Assembly: GCF_029227915.1 (NCBI RefSeq)
Contig: NC_079884.1
Span: forward strand, 27,592,001-27,656,000
Source of the DNA: Hydractinia symbiolongicarpus
Lineage: Eukaryota > Cnidaria > Hydrozoa > Anthoathecata > Hydractiniidae
Direction: 5' to 3'
DNA: 64,000 bases
Part shown: piece after piece, positions 37,631-50,150 of the stretch
Numbering within the stretch: position 1 is the stretch's first letter
How the letters are laid out: every line of letters begins with the position of its first letter
Notes under the pieces: generated by a model
The model's input: the letters and a program-made list of their open reading frames with translations, nothing else
Databases searched by the model: none
What the model was told of the DNA's origin: nothing
Position numbers and translations under genes: made by a program

Positions 37631-39990
37631 TTATAAATGTGATAAATGAGCCACTTTGACTACAAGAAATAATATTCTTCTTAACTTGACATGATTGCTG
37701 GAACTCAGCAATTACACTGGGCGCAGTGGTTGCGGTTTATTTAAAAATTAAGACAAATAAGTTATTTTTTACTGTGGGACCAATCCTAGCCGTTAGTTCG
37801 CGCTGAAGAAATAGAGACAGTTTCAAAAACTACAATTCATTGATTTTCTAACTTTGTCAATCCGTTTGAGTTACAACGGTTGGGTCACATATTCGTACCA
37901 ACATGTAGTTAGCGATAGTATTCGGATATTACTAGGTTGCACCGCTTTTAACAGTAAAACGTTTGACTGTGGGACTTAATTGAACTGATTTTGGACTTTG
38001 ACCTTATAAATGTGATAAATGAGCCAATTTGACTACAAGAAATAACATTCTTCTTAATTTGACATGATTGCTGGAACTCAGCAATTGCACTGGGCGCTGT
38101 GGTTGCGCGTTATTTAAAAATTAAGATAAATAAGTCATTTTTTACTGTGGTATCAATCCTAGCAGTTAGTTCGCGCTGAAGAAATAGAGAGTTTTAAAAA
38201 CTACATTTCATTGACTTTCTAACGGTGTCAATCCGTTTGAGTTACAACGGTTGCGTCACACATTCGAACCAACATGTATTTAGTTATTTTCTTCCGATAT
38301 TCCTAAGTTGTATCGCTTTCAACAGTGAAACGTTTGACTGTGGGACTTAATTGAACTGATTTTGGACTTTGACCTTATAAATGTGATAAATGAGCCAATT
38401 TGACTACAAGAAATAACATTCTTCTTAATTTGACATGATTGCTGGAACTCAGCAATTGCACTGGGCGCTGTGGTTGCGCTTTATTTAAAAATTAAGATAA
38501 ATAAGTCATTTTTTACTGTGGGATCAATCCTAGCAGTTAGTTCGCGCTGAAGAAATAGAGAGTTTTAAAAACTACATTTCATTGACTTTCTAACGGTGTC
38601 AATCCGTTTGAGTTACAACGGTTGCGTCACACATTCGAACCAACATGTATTTAGTTATTTTTTTCCGATATTCCTAAGTTGTATCGCTTTCAACAGTGAA
38701 ACGATTGACTGTGGGACTTAATTGAACTGATTTTGGACTTTGACCTTATAAATTTGATAAAAGAGCCATTTTGACTAAAAGAAATAACATTCTTCTTAAT
38801 TTGACATGATTTCTGGAATTCAGCGATTACATCAGGATCTGTGGTAGCGCTTTATTTACAAGCTTAGATAAAAAAGTCTTTTCTTACTGTGGGACCAATC
38901 CTGGCCGTTAGCCCCCGCTGAATAAATAGGAACAGTTTCAAAGACTACATTTCAATGAACTTTCTAGCGGTATAAATCCGTTTGAGTTACAACAGTTGCA
39001 CCACATACTCGTACCAACATGTATTTAGCGATAGTATTCGGATATTACTAAGTTGCATCACTTTTAACAGTGAAACGTTTGACTGTTGGGCTTTATTTGA
39101 ACTGATTTTGGACTGTGACCTGATAAATGTGATAACTGAGACAAGTGGACTCCAAGAAATAACATTCTTCTTAATTTGACATAATTGCCGGAACTCAGCG
39201 ATTACAATGGGCGCTGTGGTAGCGCTTCATTTAAAAATTTAGATGAATAAGTCATTCTTTACTGTGGTATCAATCCTAGCCGTTATCGCTCGCTGAAGAA
39301 ATAGCGACAGTTTCAAAAATCCATTTCATTGACTTTCTAACGGTGTCAATCCGCTTGCGTTACAACGGTTGCGTCCCACATTCGTACCAACATGTATTTA
39401 GTGATTTTCTTCCGATATTACTAAGTTCTTTCGCTTTCAACAGTGAAACGATTGACTGTAGGAACAGATTGAACTGATTCTGGACTGTGACCTTATAATA
39501 TGATAAATGAGCCAAGTTTCCAAGGAATAACATTCTTCTTAATTTGACATGATTGCTGGAATTCAGCGATTACATTAGGCTCTGTGGTAGCGCTTTATTT
39601 AAAAATTTAGATACATAGGTCTTTTCTTACTGTGGGACCAATGCTAGCCGTTAGCGCGCGCTGAAAATATAGAGACAGTTTCAAAAACTCCATTTCGTTG
39701 AATTTCTAACGGTGTCAATCCGTTTGAGTTACAACGGTTGCGTCACACATTCGTACCAACATGTATTTAGTGACTTTTTTTCGACATTACTAAGTTGTAT
39801 CGCTTTCAAGAGTGAAACGATTGACTGTGGGACTTAATTGAACTGATTCTGGACTGTGAGCTTATAAATGTGATAAATGAGCCAATTGGTCTCCAAGGAA
39901 TAACATTCTTTTTAATTTGACATGATTGCTGGAATTCAGCGATTACATCAGGCTCTGTGGTAGCGCTTTATTTACAAGCTTAGATAAATA
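36512..39990 (+). repeat. 10-monomer segment, right member of the ~15.29-kb-spaced pair
   Basis: It is collinear with 21226-24.7 kb over ten monomers. The first two partner monomers lie inside the 1493-bp duplication, so this segment was itself partly re-duplicated. Differences from the left member include GACCTAATTTTGG for GAACTAATTTTGG (about 37609), GTGGTATCAATCC for GTGAGATCAATCC (about 38148) and GCGCAGTGG for GCGCTGTGG (about 37721). The match ends in the chimeric monomer at 39862. Confidence 0.85.
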
Positions 39991-40232
39991 AGTCATTTTT
40001 TACTGTGGGATTAATCCTAGCAGTTAGTTCGCGCTGAAGAAATAGAGAGTTTTAAAAACTACATTTCATTGACTTTCTAACGGTGTCAATCCGTTTGAGT
40101 TACAACGGTTGCGTCACACATTCGAACCAACATGTATTTAGTTATTTTCTTCCGATATTCCTAAGTTGTATCGCTTTCAACAGTGAAACGTTTGACTGTG
40201 GGACTTAATTGAACTGATTTTGGACTTTGACC
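38375..40232 (+). repeat. 5-mer HOR (1858 bp), copy 1
   Basis: Monomers start at 38375, 38746, 39121, 39493 and 39862 (371, 375, 372, 369 and 371 bp). The unequal lengths are reproduced in the next copy. Marks are TAGAGAGTTTTAAAAAC, GATAAAAGAGCC with AAAAAAGTC, GTTGCACCACATACTCG, CGCTTGCGTTACAACGG and the shortened CCAAG-TCTCC. The fifth monomer is a chimera and forms the junction. Confidence 0.88.
39862..40232 (+). repeat. Chimeric junction monomer 108 of the 5-mer duplication
   Basis: Its left part (CCAATTGGTCTCC, CATTCTTTTTAATTTG, TTTACAAGCTTAG) is like the monomers at 24575 and 41720. After GATAAATAAGTC, at about 39993, it continues as type E (ATTTTTTACTGTGGGATTAATCC, TTAGTTCGCGC, GAGAGTTTTAAAAAC) like the monomer at 38004. 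This is what an unequal crossover between monomers five units apart, in register, would leave. Confidence 0.88.
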
Positions 40233-42093
40233 TTATAAATGTGATAAATGAGCCAATTTGACTACAAGAAATAACATTCTTCTTAATTTGACATGATTGC
40301 TGGCACTCAGCAATTGCACTGGGCGCTGTGGTTGCGCTTTATTTAAAAATTAAGATAAATAAGTCATTTTTTACTGTGGGATCAATCCTAGCAGTTAGTT
40401 CGCGCTGAAGAAATAGAGAGTTTTAAAAACTACATTTCATTGACTTTCTAACGGTGTCAATCCGTTTGAGTTACAACGGTTGCGTCACACATTCGAACCA
40501 ACATGTATTTAGTTATTTTTTTCCGATATTCCTAAGTTGTATCGCTTTCAACAGTGAAACGATTGACTGTGGGACTTAATTGAACTGATTTTGGACTTTG
40601 ACCTTATAAATTTGATAAAAGAGCCATTTTGACTAAAAGAAATAACATTCTTCTTAATTTGACATGATTTCTGGAATTCAGCGATTACATCAGGATCTGT
40701 GGTAGCGCTTTATTTACAAGCTTAGATAAAAAAGTCTTTTCTTACTGTGGGACCAATCCTGGCCGTTAGCCCCCGCTGAATAAATAGGAACAGTTTCAAA
40801 GACTACATTTCAATGAACTTTCTAGCGGTATAAATCCGTTTGAGTTACAACAGTTGCACCACATACTCGTACCAACATGTATTTAGCGATAGTATTCGGA
40901 TATTACTAAGTTGCATCACTTTTAACAGTGAAACGTTTGACTGTTGGGCTTTATTTGAACTGATTTTGGACTGTGACCTGATAAATGTGATAACTGAGAC
41001 AAGTGGACTCCAAGAAATAACATTCTTCTTAATTTGACATAATTGCCGGAACTCAGCGATTACAATGGGCGCTGTGGTAGCGCTTCATTTAAAAATTTAG
41101 ATGAATAAGTCATTCTTTACTGTGGTATCAATCCTAGCCGTTATCGCTCGCTGAAGAAATAGCGACAGTTTCAAAAATCCATTTCATTGACTTTCTAACG
41201 GTGTCAATCCGCTTGCGTTACAACGGTTGCGTCCCACATTCGTACCAACATGTATTTAGTGATTTTCTTCCGATATTACTAAGTTCTTTCGCTTTCAACA
41301 GTGAAACGATTGACTGTGGGAACAGATTGAACTGATTCTGGACTGTGACCTTATAATATGATAAATGAGCCAAGTCTCCAAGGAATAACATTCTTCTTAA
41401 TTTGACATGATTGCTGGAATTCAGCGATTACATTAGGCTCTGTGGTAGCGCTTTATTTAAAAATTTAGATACATAGGTTTTTTCTTACTGTGGGACTAAT
41501 GCTAGCCGTTAGCGCGCGCTGAAAATATAGAGACAGTTTCAAAAACTCCATTTCGTTGAATTTCTAACGGTGTCAATCCGTTTGAGTTACAACGGTTGCG
41601 TCACACATTCGTACCAGCATGTATTTAGTGACTTTTTTTCGACATTACTAAGTTGTATCGCTTTCAAGAGTGAAACGATTGACTGTGGGACTTAATTGAA
41701 CTGATTCTGGACTGTGAGCTTATAAATGTGATAAATGAGCCAATTGGTCTCCAAGGAATAACATTCTTTTTAATTTGACATGATTGCTGGAATTCAGCGA
41801 TTACATCAGGCTCTGTGGTAGCGCTTTATTTACAAGCTTAGATAAATAAGTCTTTTCTTACTGTGGGACCAATACTGGCCGTTAGCACGCGCTGAATAAA
41901 TAGGGACAGTTTCAAAGACTACATTTCAAGGAACGTTTTAGCGGTGCAAATTCGTTTGAGTTAGAACGGTTCCGTCACATATTCGTACCAACATGTATTT
42001 AGCGATGGTATTCGGATATTAATATGCTGCATCGCTTCTAACAGTGAAACGTTTGACTGTGGGACTTAATTGAACTGGTTTTGGACTTTGACC
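40233..42093 (+). repeat. 5-mer HOR (1861 bp), copy 2
   Basis: Monomers start at 40233, 40604, 40979, 41351 and 41720, each 1858 bp after its partner. Isolated differences: GGCACTCAG (40303), GGTTTTTTCTTACTG and GACTAATGC (41478-41500), CCAGCATG (41616). The fifth monomer keeps the C-type right part (CGTTAGCACGCGC, TTTCAAGGAACGTTTTAGCGG) that the chimera at 39862 lost. Confidence 0.87.
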
Positions 42094-43958
42094 TTATAAA
42101 TGTGATAAATGAGCCAGTTTGACTCCAAGAAATAACATTCTTTTTAGTTTGACATGATTGTGGTAAATCAGCGATTACATCAGGCTCTGTGGTAGCGCTT
42201 ATTTACAAATTTAGATAAATAAGTCTTTTTTATTGTGGGACCAATCCTCGCCGTTAGCGCGCGCTGAAAATATAGAGACAGTTTCAAAAACTCCATTTCG
42301 TTGAATTTCTAATGGTGTCAATCCGTTTGAGTTACAACGGTTGCGTCACACATTCGTACCAACATGTATTAAGTGATTTTTTTTCGATATTACTAAGTTG
42401 TCTCGCTTTCAAGAGTGAAACGATTGACTGTGGGACTTAATTGAACTGATTCTGGACTTTGACCTTATAAATGTGATAAATGAACCATTTTGACTACAAA
42501 AAATAACATTCTTCTTAATTTGACATGATTGCTGGAATTCAGCGATTACATTAGGCTCTGTGGTAGCGCTTTATTTAAAAATTTAGATAAATAAGTCTTT
42601 TCTTACTGCGGGACCAATCCTGGCCATTAGCACGCGCTGAATAAATAGGAACAGTTTCAAAGACTACATTTCAATGAACTTTCTAGCTGTATAAATTCCT
42701 TTGAGTTACAACGGTTGCGTAGCATACTCGTACTAACATGTGTTTAGCCATAGTATTCGGATATTATTAGGTTGCATCACTTTTAACAGTGAAACGTTTG
42801 ACTGTGGGACTTAATTGAACTAATTTTAGACTTTGACCTTATAAATGTGATAAATGAGCCAGTTTGACTACAAGAAATAACATTCTTCTTAACTTGACAT
42901 GATTACTGGAACTCAGCGATTACAATGGCGCTGTGGTAGCGCTTCGTTTAAAAATTTAGATAAATAACTCATTCTTTACTGTGGGACCAATCCTAGCTGT
43001 TAGCGCGCGCTGAAGAAATAGCGACAGTTTCAAAAACTACATCTCACTGACTTTCTAACGGTGTCAGTCCGTTTGAGTTACAACGGTTGGGTCACATATT
43101 CGTACCAACATGTATTTAGCGATAGTATTCGGATAATACTAGGTTGCACCGCTTTTAACAGTGAAACGATTGACTGTGGGACTTAATTGAACTGATTTTG
43201 GACTTTGACCTTATATATTTGATAAAAGAGCCATTTTGACTACAAGAAATAACATTCTTCTTAATTTGACATGATTTCTGGAATTCAGCGATTACATCAG
43301 GCTCTGTGGTAGCGCTTTATTTACAAGCTTAGATAAAAAAGACTTTTCTTACTGTGGGACCAATCCTGGCCGTTAGCACCCGCTGAATAAATAGGAACAG
43401 TTTCAAAGACTACATTTCAATGAACTTTCTAGCGGTATAAATCTGTTTGAGTTACAACAGTTGCACCACATACTCGTACCAACATGTATTTAGCGATAGT
43501 ATTCGGATATTACTAAGTTGCGTCACTTTTAACAGTGAAACGTTTGACTGTGGGACTTAATTGAACTGACTTTGGACTGTGACCTGATAAATATGATAAC
43601 TGAGACAAGTGGACTCCAATAAATAACATTCTTCTTAATTTGACATAATTGCCGGAACTCAGCGATTACAATGGGCGCTGTGGTAGCGCTTCATTTAAAA
43701 ATTTAGATGAATAAGTCATTCTTTACTGTGGTACCAATCCTAGCCGTTATCGCTCGCTGAAGAAATAGCGACAGTTTCAAAAACTACATCTCACTGATTT
43801 TCTAACGGTGTAAGTCCGTTTGAGTTACAACGGTTGGGTCACATATTCGTACCAACATGTGTTTAGCGATATTTCTTCTCATATTACTAGGTTGCATCTC
43901 TTTTAACAGTGAAACGACTGACTGCGGGACTTAATTGAACTGATTTTGAACTGTGACC
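42094..43958 (+). repeat. Mixed monomers 114-118
   Basis: Starts: 42094, 42465, 42839, 43211, 43585. The right part of 42465 and the left part of 42839 match 24.75-25.1 kb, offset 17890 (AGCTGTATAAATTCC, GTAGCATACTCGTAC, CAATGGCGCTG). The monomers at 43211 and 43585 are relatives of 38746/40604 and 39121/40979 but with an F-type right end (CTACATCTCACTG, GTGTTTAGCG). Confidence 0.78.
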
Positions 43959-44189
43959 TTATAAATTTGATCCTAGGCGTTAGCGCGCGCTGAAAATATA
44001 GAGACAGTTTCAAAAATCCATTTCATTGACTTTCTAACGGTGTCAATCCGTTTGCGTTACAACGGTTGCGTCCCACATTCGTACCAACATGTATTTAGTG
44101 ATAGTATTCGGATATTACAAGGTTGCATCGCTTTCAACAGTGAAACGATTGACTGTGGGAATAGATTGAACTGATTCTGGACTGTGACC
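43959..44189 (+). repeat. Truncated monomer 119 (231 bp), leftmost example
   Basis: The unit runs TTATAAATTTGAT directly into CCTAGGCGTTAGCG: about 140 bp (roughly positions 14-153) are missing. In full monomers the left flank is GTGATAAATG and the right flank is CCAATCCTAGCC, so the join shares two bases, AT. The EcoRI region and AT-rich box are gone; the GC palindrome, AACGG cluster and dyad remain. It has a private AvrII-type CCTAGG. Confidence 0.92.
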
Positions 44190-44558
44190 TTATAATATGA
44201 TAACTGAGCCAAGTCTCCAAGGAATAACATTCTTCTTAATTTGACATGATTGCTGGAATTCAGCGATTACATTAGGCTCTGTGGTAGCGCTTTATTTAAA
44301 AACTTAGATACATAGGTCTTTTCTTACTGTGGGACCAATGCTAGCCGTTAGAGCGCGCTGAAAATATAGAGACAGTTTCAAAAACTCCATTTCATTGAAT
44401 TTCTAACGGTGTCAATCCGTTTGAGTTACAACGGTTGCGTCACACATACGTACCAACATGTATTTAGTGACTTTTTTTCGACATTACTAAGTTGTATCGC
44501 TTTCAAGAGTGAAACGATTGACTGTGGGACTTAATTGAACTGATTCTGGACTGTGAGC
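44190..44558 (+). repeat. Short 369-bp monomer following the truncated unit
   Basis: A monomer of the 369-bp class, with TTATAATATGATAACTGAGCC, the shortened CCAAGTCTCC, AATGCTAGCC (NheI-type) and CTTTCAAGAGTG. The same class stands directly after the truncated monomers at 51497, 52843 and 54190, so the neighbourhood of the truncated form is conserved. Confidence 0.85.
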
Positions 44559-46793
44559 TTATAAATGTGATAAATGAGCCAATTGGTCTCCAAGGAATAA
44601 CATTCTTTTTAATTTGACATGATTGCTGGAATTCAGCGATTACATCAGGCTCTGTGGTAGCGCTTTATTTACAAGCTTAGATAAATAAGTCTTTTCTTAC
44701 TGTGGGACCAATCCTGGCCGTTAGCACGCGCTGAATAAATAGGAACAGTTTCAAAGACTACATATCAAGGAACGTTTTAGCGGTGCAAATCCGTTTGAGT
44801 TAGAACGCTTCCGTCACATATTCGTACCAACATGTATTTAGCGATAGTATTTGGACATTACTATGCTGCATCGCTTCTAACAGTGAAACGTTTGACTGTG
44901 GGACTTAATTGAACTGGTTTTGGACTTTGACCTTATAAATGTGATAAATGAGCCAGTTTGACTCCAAGAAATAACATTCTTTTTAGTTTGACATGATTGT
45001 GGGAAATCAGCGATTACATCAGGCTCTGTGGTAGCGCTTATTTACAAATTTAGATGAATAAGTCATTCTTTGCTGTGGGACCAATCCTAGCCGTTAGTGC
45101 GCGCTGAAGAAATAGAGACAGTCTCAAAAACTACGTTTCATTGACCTTCTAACAGTGTCAATCAGTTTGAGTTACAACGGTTGGGTCACATATGCGTACC
45201 AACATGTATTTAGCGATATTTGTCAGATAATACTAGGTTGCATCGCTTCTAACAGTGAAACGATTGACTTTGGGACTTAATTGAAGTAACTTTGGACTTT
45301 GACCTGATAAATGTGATAAATGAGACAATTTGACTCCAAGAAATAACATTCTTCTTAACTTGACATGATTGCCGGAGCTCAGCGATTACACTGGGCGCTG
45401 TGGTAGCGCTTCATTTAAAAATTTAGATAAATAAGTCATTCTTTACTGTGGGACCAATCCTAGCCGTTAACGCGCGCTGAAGAAATAGCGCCAGTTTCAA
45501 AACCTACATCTCACTGACTTTCTAACGGTGTCAGTCCGTTTGAATTACAACGGTTTGGTCACATATTCGTACCAACATGTATTTAGCGATATCTTTTCTG
45601 ATATTACTATGATGCATCGCATTTAACAGTGAAACGATTGACTGTGGGACTTAATTGAACTAACTTTGGACTGTGACCTGTTAAATGTGATAAATGAGAC
45701 AATTGGACTCCAAGAAATAACATTCTTCTTAATTTGACATAATTGCCGGAACTCAGCGATTACACGGGGCGCTGTGGTAGCGCTTCATTTAAAAATTTAG
45801 ATAAAAAAGTCATTCTTTACTGTGGGACCAATCCTAGCTGTTATCGGGCGCTGAAGAAATAGCGACAGTTTCAAAAACTACATCTCACTGACTTTCTAAC
45901 GGTGTCAGTCCGTTTGAGTTACAACGGTTGCGTCCCACATTCGTACCAACATGTATTTAGTGACAGTATTCGGATATTACTAGGTTGCATTGCTTTCAAC
46001 AGTGAAACGATTGACTGTGGGAATAGATTGAACTGATTCTGGACTGTGACCTTATAATATGATAAATGAGCCAAGTCTCCCAGGAATAACATTCTTCTTA
46101 ATTTGACATGATTGCTGGAATTCAGCGATTACATTAGGCTCTGTGGTAGCGCTTTATTTTAAAACTTAGATACATAGGTCTTTTCTTGCTGTGGGACCAA
46201 TCCTAGCCGTTAGCGCGCGCTGAAAATATAGAGACAGTTTCAAAAACTCCATTTCATTGAATTTCTAACGGTGTCAATCCGTTTGAGTTACAACGGTTGC
46301 GTCACACATTCGTACCAACATGTATTTAGTGACTTTTTTTCGACATTACTAAGTTGTATCGCTTTCAAGAGTGAAACGATTGACTGTGGGACTTAATTGA
46401 ACTGATTCTGGACTGTGAGCTTATAAATGTGATAAATGAGCCAATTGGTCTCCAAGGAATAACATTCTTCTTAATTTGACATGATTGCTGGAATTCAGCG
46501 ATTACATTAGGCTCTGTGGTAGCGTTTTATTTAAAAACTTAGATACATAGGTCTTTTCTTGCTGTGGGACCAATGCTAGCCGTTAGCGCGCGCTGAAAAT
46601 ATAGAGACAGTTTCAAAAACTCCATTTCATTGAATTTCTAACGGTGTCAATCCGTTTGAGTTACAACGGTTGCGTCACACATTCGTACCAACATGGATTT
46701 AGTGACTTTTTTTCGACATTACTAAGTTGTATCGCTTTCAAGAGTGAAACGATTGACTGTGGGACTTAATTGAACTGATTCTGGACTGTGAGC
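44559..46793 (+). repeat. 6-mer HOR (2235 bp), copy 1
   Basis: Monomers start at 44559, 44933, 45305, 45679, 46052 and 46421. The first four match those at 46794, 47168, 47540 and 47914 (2235 bp). Marks: TAGAACGCTTCCGTC, GACAGTCTC with CTACGTTTCATTGACC, GCCGGAGCTCAG (SacI) and ACACGGGGCGC. The last two monomers (46052, 46421) are near-duplicates of each other, both with CTTGCTGTGGG; this one-unit gain probably separated the two copies. Confidence 0.82.
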
Positions 46794-48050
46794 TTATAAA
46801 TGTGATAAATGAGCCAATTGGTCTCCAAGGAATAACATTCTTTTTAATTTGACATGATTGCTGGAATTCAGCGATTACATCAGGCTCTGTGGTAGCGCTT
46901 TATTTACAAGCTTAGATAAATAAATCTTTTCTTACTGTGGGACCAATCCTGGCCGTTAGCACGCGCTGAATAAATAGGAACAGTTTCAAAGACTACATTT
47001 CAAGGAACATTTTAGCGGTGCAAATCCGTTTGAGTTAGAACGCTTCCGTCACATATTCGTACCAACATGTATTTAGCGAAAGTATTCGGACATTACTATG
47101 CTGCATCGCTTCTAACAGTGAAACGTTTGACTGTGGGACTTAGTTGAACTGGTTTTGGACTTTGACCTTATAAATGTGATAAATGAGCCAGTTTGACTCC
47201 AAGAAATAACATTCTTTTTAGTTTGACATGATTGTGGGAAATCAGCGATTACATCAGGCTCTGTGGTAGCGCTTATTTACAAATTTAGATGAATAAGTCA
47301 TTCTTTACTGTGGGACCAATCCTAGCCGTTAGTGCGCGCTGAAGAAATAGAGACAGTCTCAAAAACTACGTTTCATTGACCTTCAAACAGTGTCAATCAG
47401 TTTGAGTTACAACGGTTGGGTCACATATTCGTACCAACATGTATTTAGCGATATTTGTCAGATAATACTAGGTTGCATCGCTTCTAACAGTGAAACGATT
47501 GACTTTGGGACTTAATTGAAGTAACTTTGGACTTTGACCTGATAAATGTGATAAATGAGACAATTGGACTCCAAGAAATAACATTCTTCTTAACTTGACA
47601 TGATTGCCGGAGCTCAGCGATTACACTGGGCGCTGTGGTAGCGCTTCATTTAAAAATTTAGATAAATAAGTCATTCTTTACTGTGGGACCAATCCTAGCC
47701 GTTATCGCGCGCTGAAGAAATAGCGACAGTTTCAAAACCTACATCTCACTGACTTTCTAACGGTGTCAGTCCGTTTGAATTACAACGGTTGGGTCACATA
47801 TTCGTACCAACTTGTATTTAGCGATATTTTTTCTGATATTACTATGATGCATCGCATTTAACAGTGAAACGATTGACTGTGGGACTTAATTGAACTAACT
47901 TTGGACTGTGACCTGTTAAATGTGATAAATGAGACAATTGGACTCCAAGAAACAACATTCTTCTTAATTTGACATAATTGCCGGAACTCAGCGATTACAC
48001 GGGGCGCTGTGGTAGCGCTTCATTTAAAAATTTAGATAAATAAATCTTTT
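46794..48050 (+). repeat. 6-mer HOR, partial copy 2 (monomers 127-130)
   Basis: Monomers start at 46794, 47168, 47540 and 47914 and follow copy 1 at 2235 bp until about 48038. There the F-type left part (ACACGGGGCGC, GCGCTTCATTT) passes, after TTTAGATAAATAAATC, into a C-type right part (GATTAATCCTGGCC, CACCCGC). The switch is again at the AT-rich box. Confidence 0.82.
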
Positions 48051-50150
48051 CCTACTGTGGGATTAATCCTGGCCGTTAGCACCCGCTGAATAAATAGGAA
48101 AGCTCCAAAGACTACATTTCGAGAACTTTCTAGCGGTATAAATCCGTTTGAGTTACACCAGTTGCGTCACATATCCATACTAACATGTACTTAGCGATAG
48201 TATTCGAATATTACTAGGTTGCATCGCTTTAAACAGTGAAACGTTTGACTGTGGGACTTAATTGAACTGATTTTAGACTTTGACCTTATAAATGTGATAA
48301 ATGAGCCAGTTTGACTACAAGAAATAACATTCTTCTTAACTTGACATGATTGCTGGAACTCAGCGATTACACTGGGCGCTGTGGTAGCGCTTTATTTAAA
48401 AATTAAGACAAATAAATCATTTTTTACTGTGGGACCAATCCTAGCCGTTACTTCGCGCTCAAGAAATAGGGACAGTTTCAAAAACTACATCTCACTGACT
48501 TTCTAACGGTGTCAGTCCGTTTGAATTACAACGGTTATGTCACATATTCGTACAAACATGTATTTAGCGATATTTTTTCTGATATTACTATGTTGCATCG
48601 CTTTTAATAGTGAAACGATTGACTGTGGGACTTAATTGAACTAACTTTGGACTGTGACCTGTTAAATGTGATAAATGAGACAATGGGACTCCAAGAAATA
48701 CCATTCTTCTTAATTTGACGTAATTGCCTGAACTCAGCGATTACATTGGGCGCTGTGGTAGCGCTTCATTAAAAAATTTAGATAATTAAGTCATTCTTTA
48801 CTGTGGGACCAATCCTAGCCGTTATCGCGCGTTAAAGAAATAGCGACAGTTTCAAAAACTACATTTCATTGACTTTCTAACGGTGTCAATCCGTTTGAGT
48901 TACAACGGTTGGGTCACATATTCCTACCAACATGTATTTTGCGATATGTTTCTGATAGTACTAGGTTGCATCATTTTTACCAGTGAAACGATTGACTCTG
49001 GGACTTAATTGAACTGATTTTGGACTGTGACCTTATAAATGTTATAAGTAAGACAATTGGACTCCAAGAAATAACATTCTTCTTAATTTGACATGATTGC
49101 AGGAACTTAGCGATTACATTGGGCGCTGTGGCGGCGCTTCATTTAAAAATTTAGATAAATAAGTCATTCTTTACTGTGGGACCAATCTTAGCCGTTAGCG
49201 CGCTCTGAAGATATAGAGACAGTTTCAAAAACTCCATTTCATTGACTTCCTAACGGTGTCAATCCGTTTGAGTTACACTGGTTGCGTCACACATTCGTAC
49301 CAACATGTATTTAGTGATTTTCTTCCGATATTACTAAGTTGTATCGCTTTCAACAGTGAAAGAATTGACTGTGGGAATTAATTGAACTGATTTTGATCTG
49401 TGACCTTATAAATGTTATAAGTGAGATAATTGGACTCCAAGAAATAACAATCTTTTTAATTTGACATGATTGTGGGAAATCAGCGATTATATCAGGCTCT
49501 GTGGTAGCGCTTTATTTAAAAATTTAGATAAATAAATCTTTTCTTACTGTGGAATTAATCCTGGCCGTTAGCACCCGCTGAATAAATAGGAACAGCTCCA
49601 AAGACTACATTTCGATGAACTTTCTAGCGGTATAAATCCGTTTGAGTTACAACAGTTGCGTCACATATTCGTACCAACATGTACTTAGCGATAGTATTCG
49701 GATATTACTAGGTTGCATCGCTTTTAACAGTGAAACGTTTGACTGTGGGACTTAATTGAACTAACTTTGGACTTTGACCTGTTAAATGTGATAAATGAGA
49801 CAATTGGACTCCAAGAAATAACAATCTTTTGAACTTGACATGATTACTGGAACTCAGCGATTACAATGGCGCTATGGTAGCGCTTCGTTTAAAAATTTAG
49901 ATACATAGGTCTTTTCTTACTGTGGGACCAATGCTAGCCGTTAGCGCGCGCTGAAAATATAGAGACAGTTTCAAAAATCCATTTCATTGACTTTCTAACG
50001 GTGTCAATCCGTTTGCGTTACAACGGTTGCGTCCCACATTCGTACCAACATGTATTTAGTGATTTTCTTCCGATATTACTAAGTTCTATCGCTTTCAACA
50101 GTGAAACGATTGACTGTGGGAATAGATTGAACTGATTCTGGACTGTGACC
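48050..50150 (+). repeat. Mixed monomers 130-135
   Basis: After the switch in the monomer at 47914, starts are 48286, 48660, 49033, 49406 and 49780. E, F, D and C types are mixed without an evident local period. The monomers at 49406 and 49780 have partners at 53212 and 53586 (offset 3806). The monomer at 49780 is mosaic: F-like until TTTAGATA (about 49903), then ACATAGGTC with AATGCTAGCC and GAAAATATAG. Confidence 0.76.
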
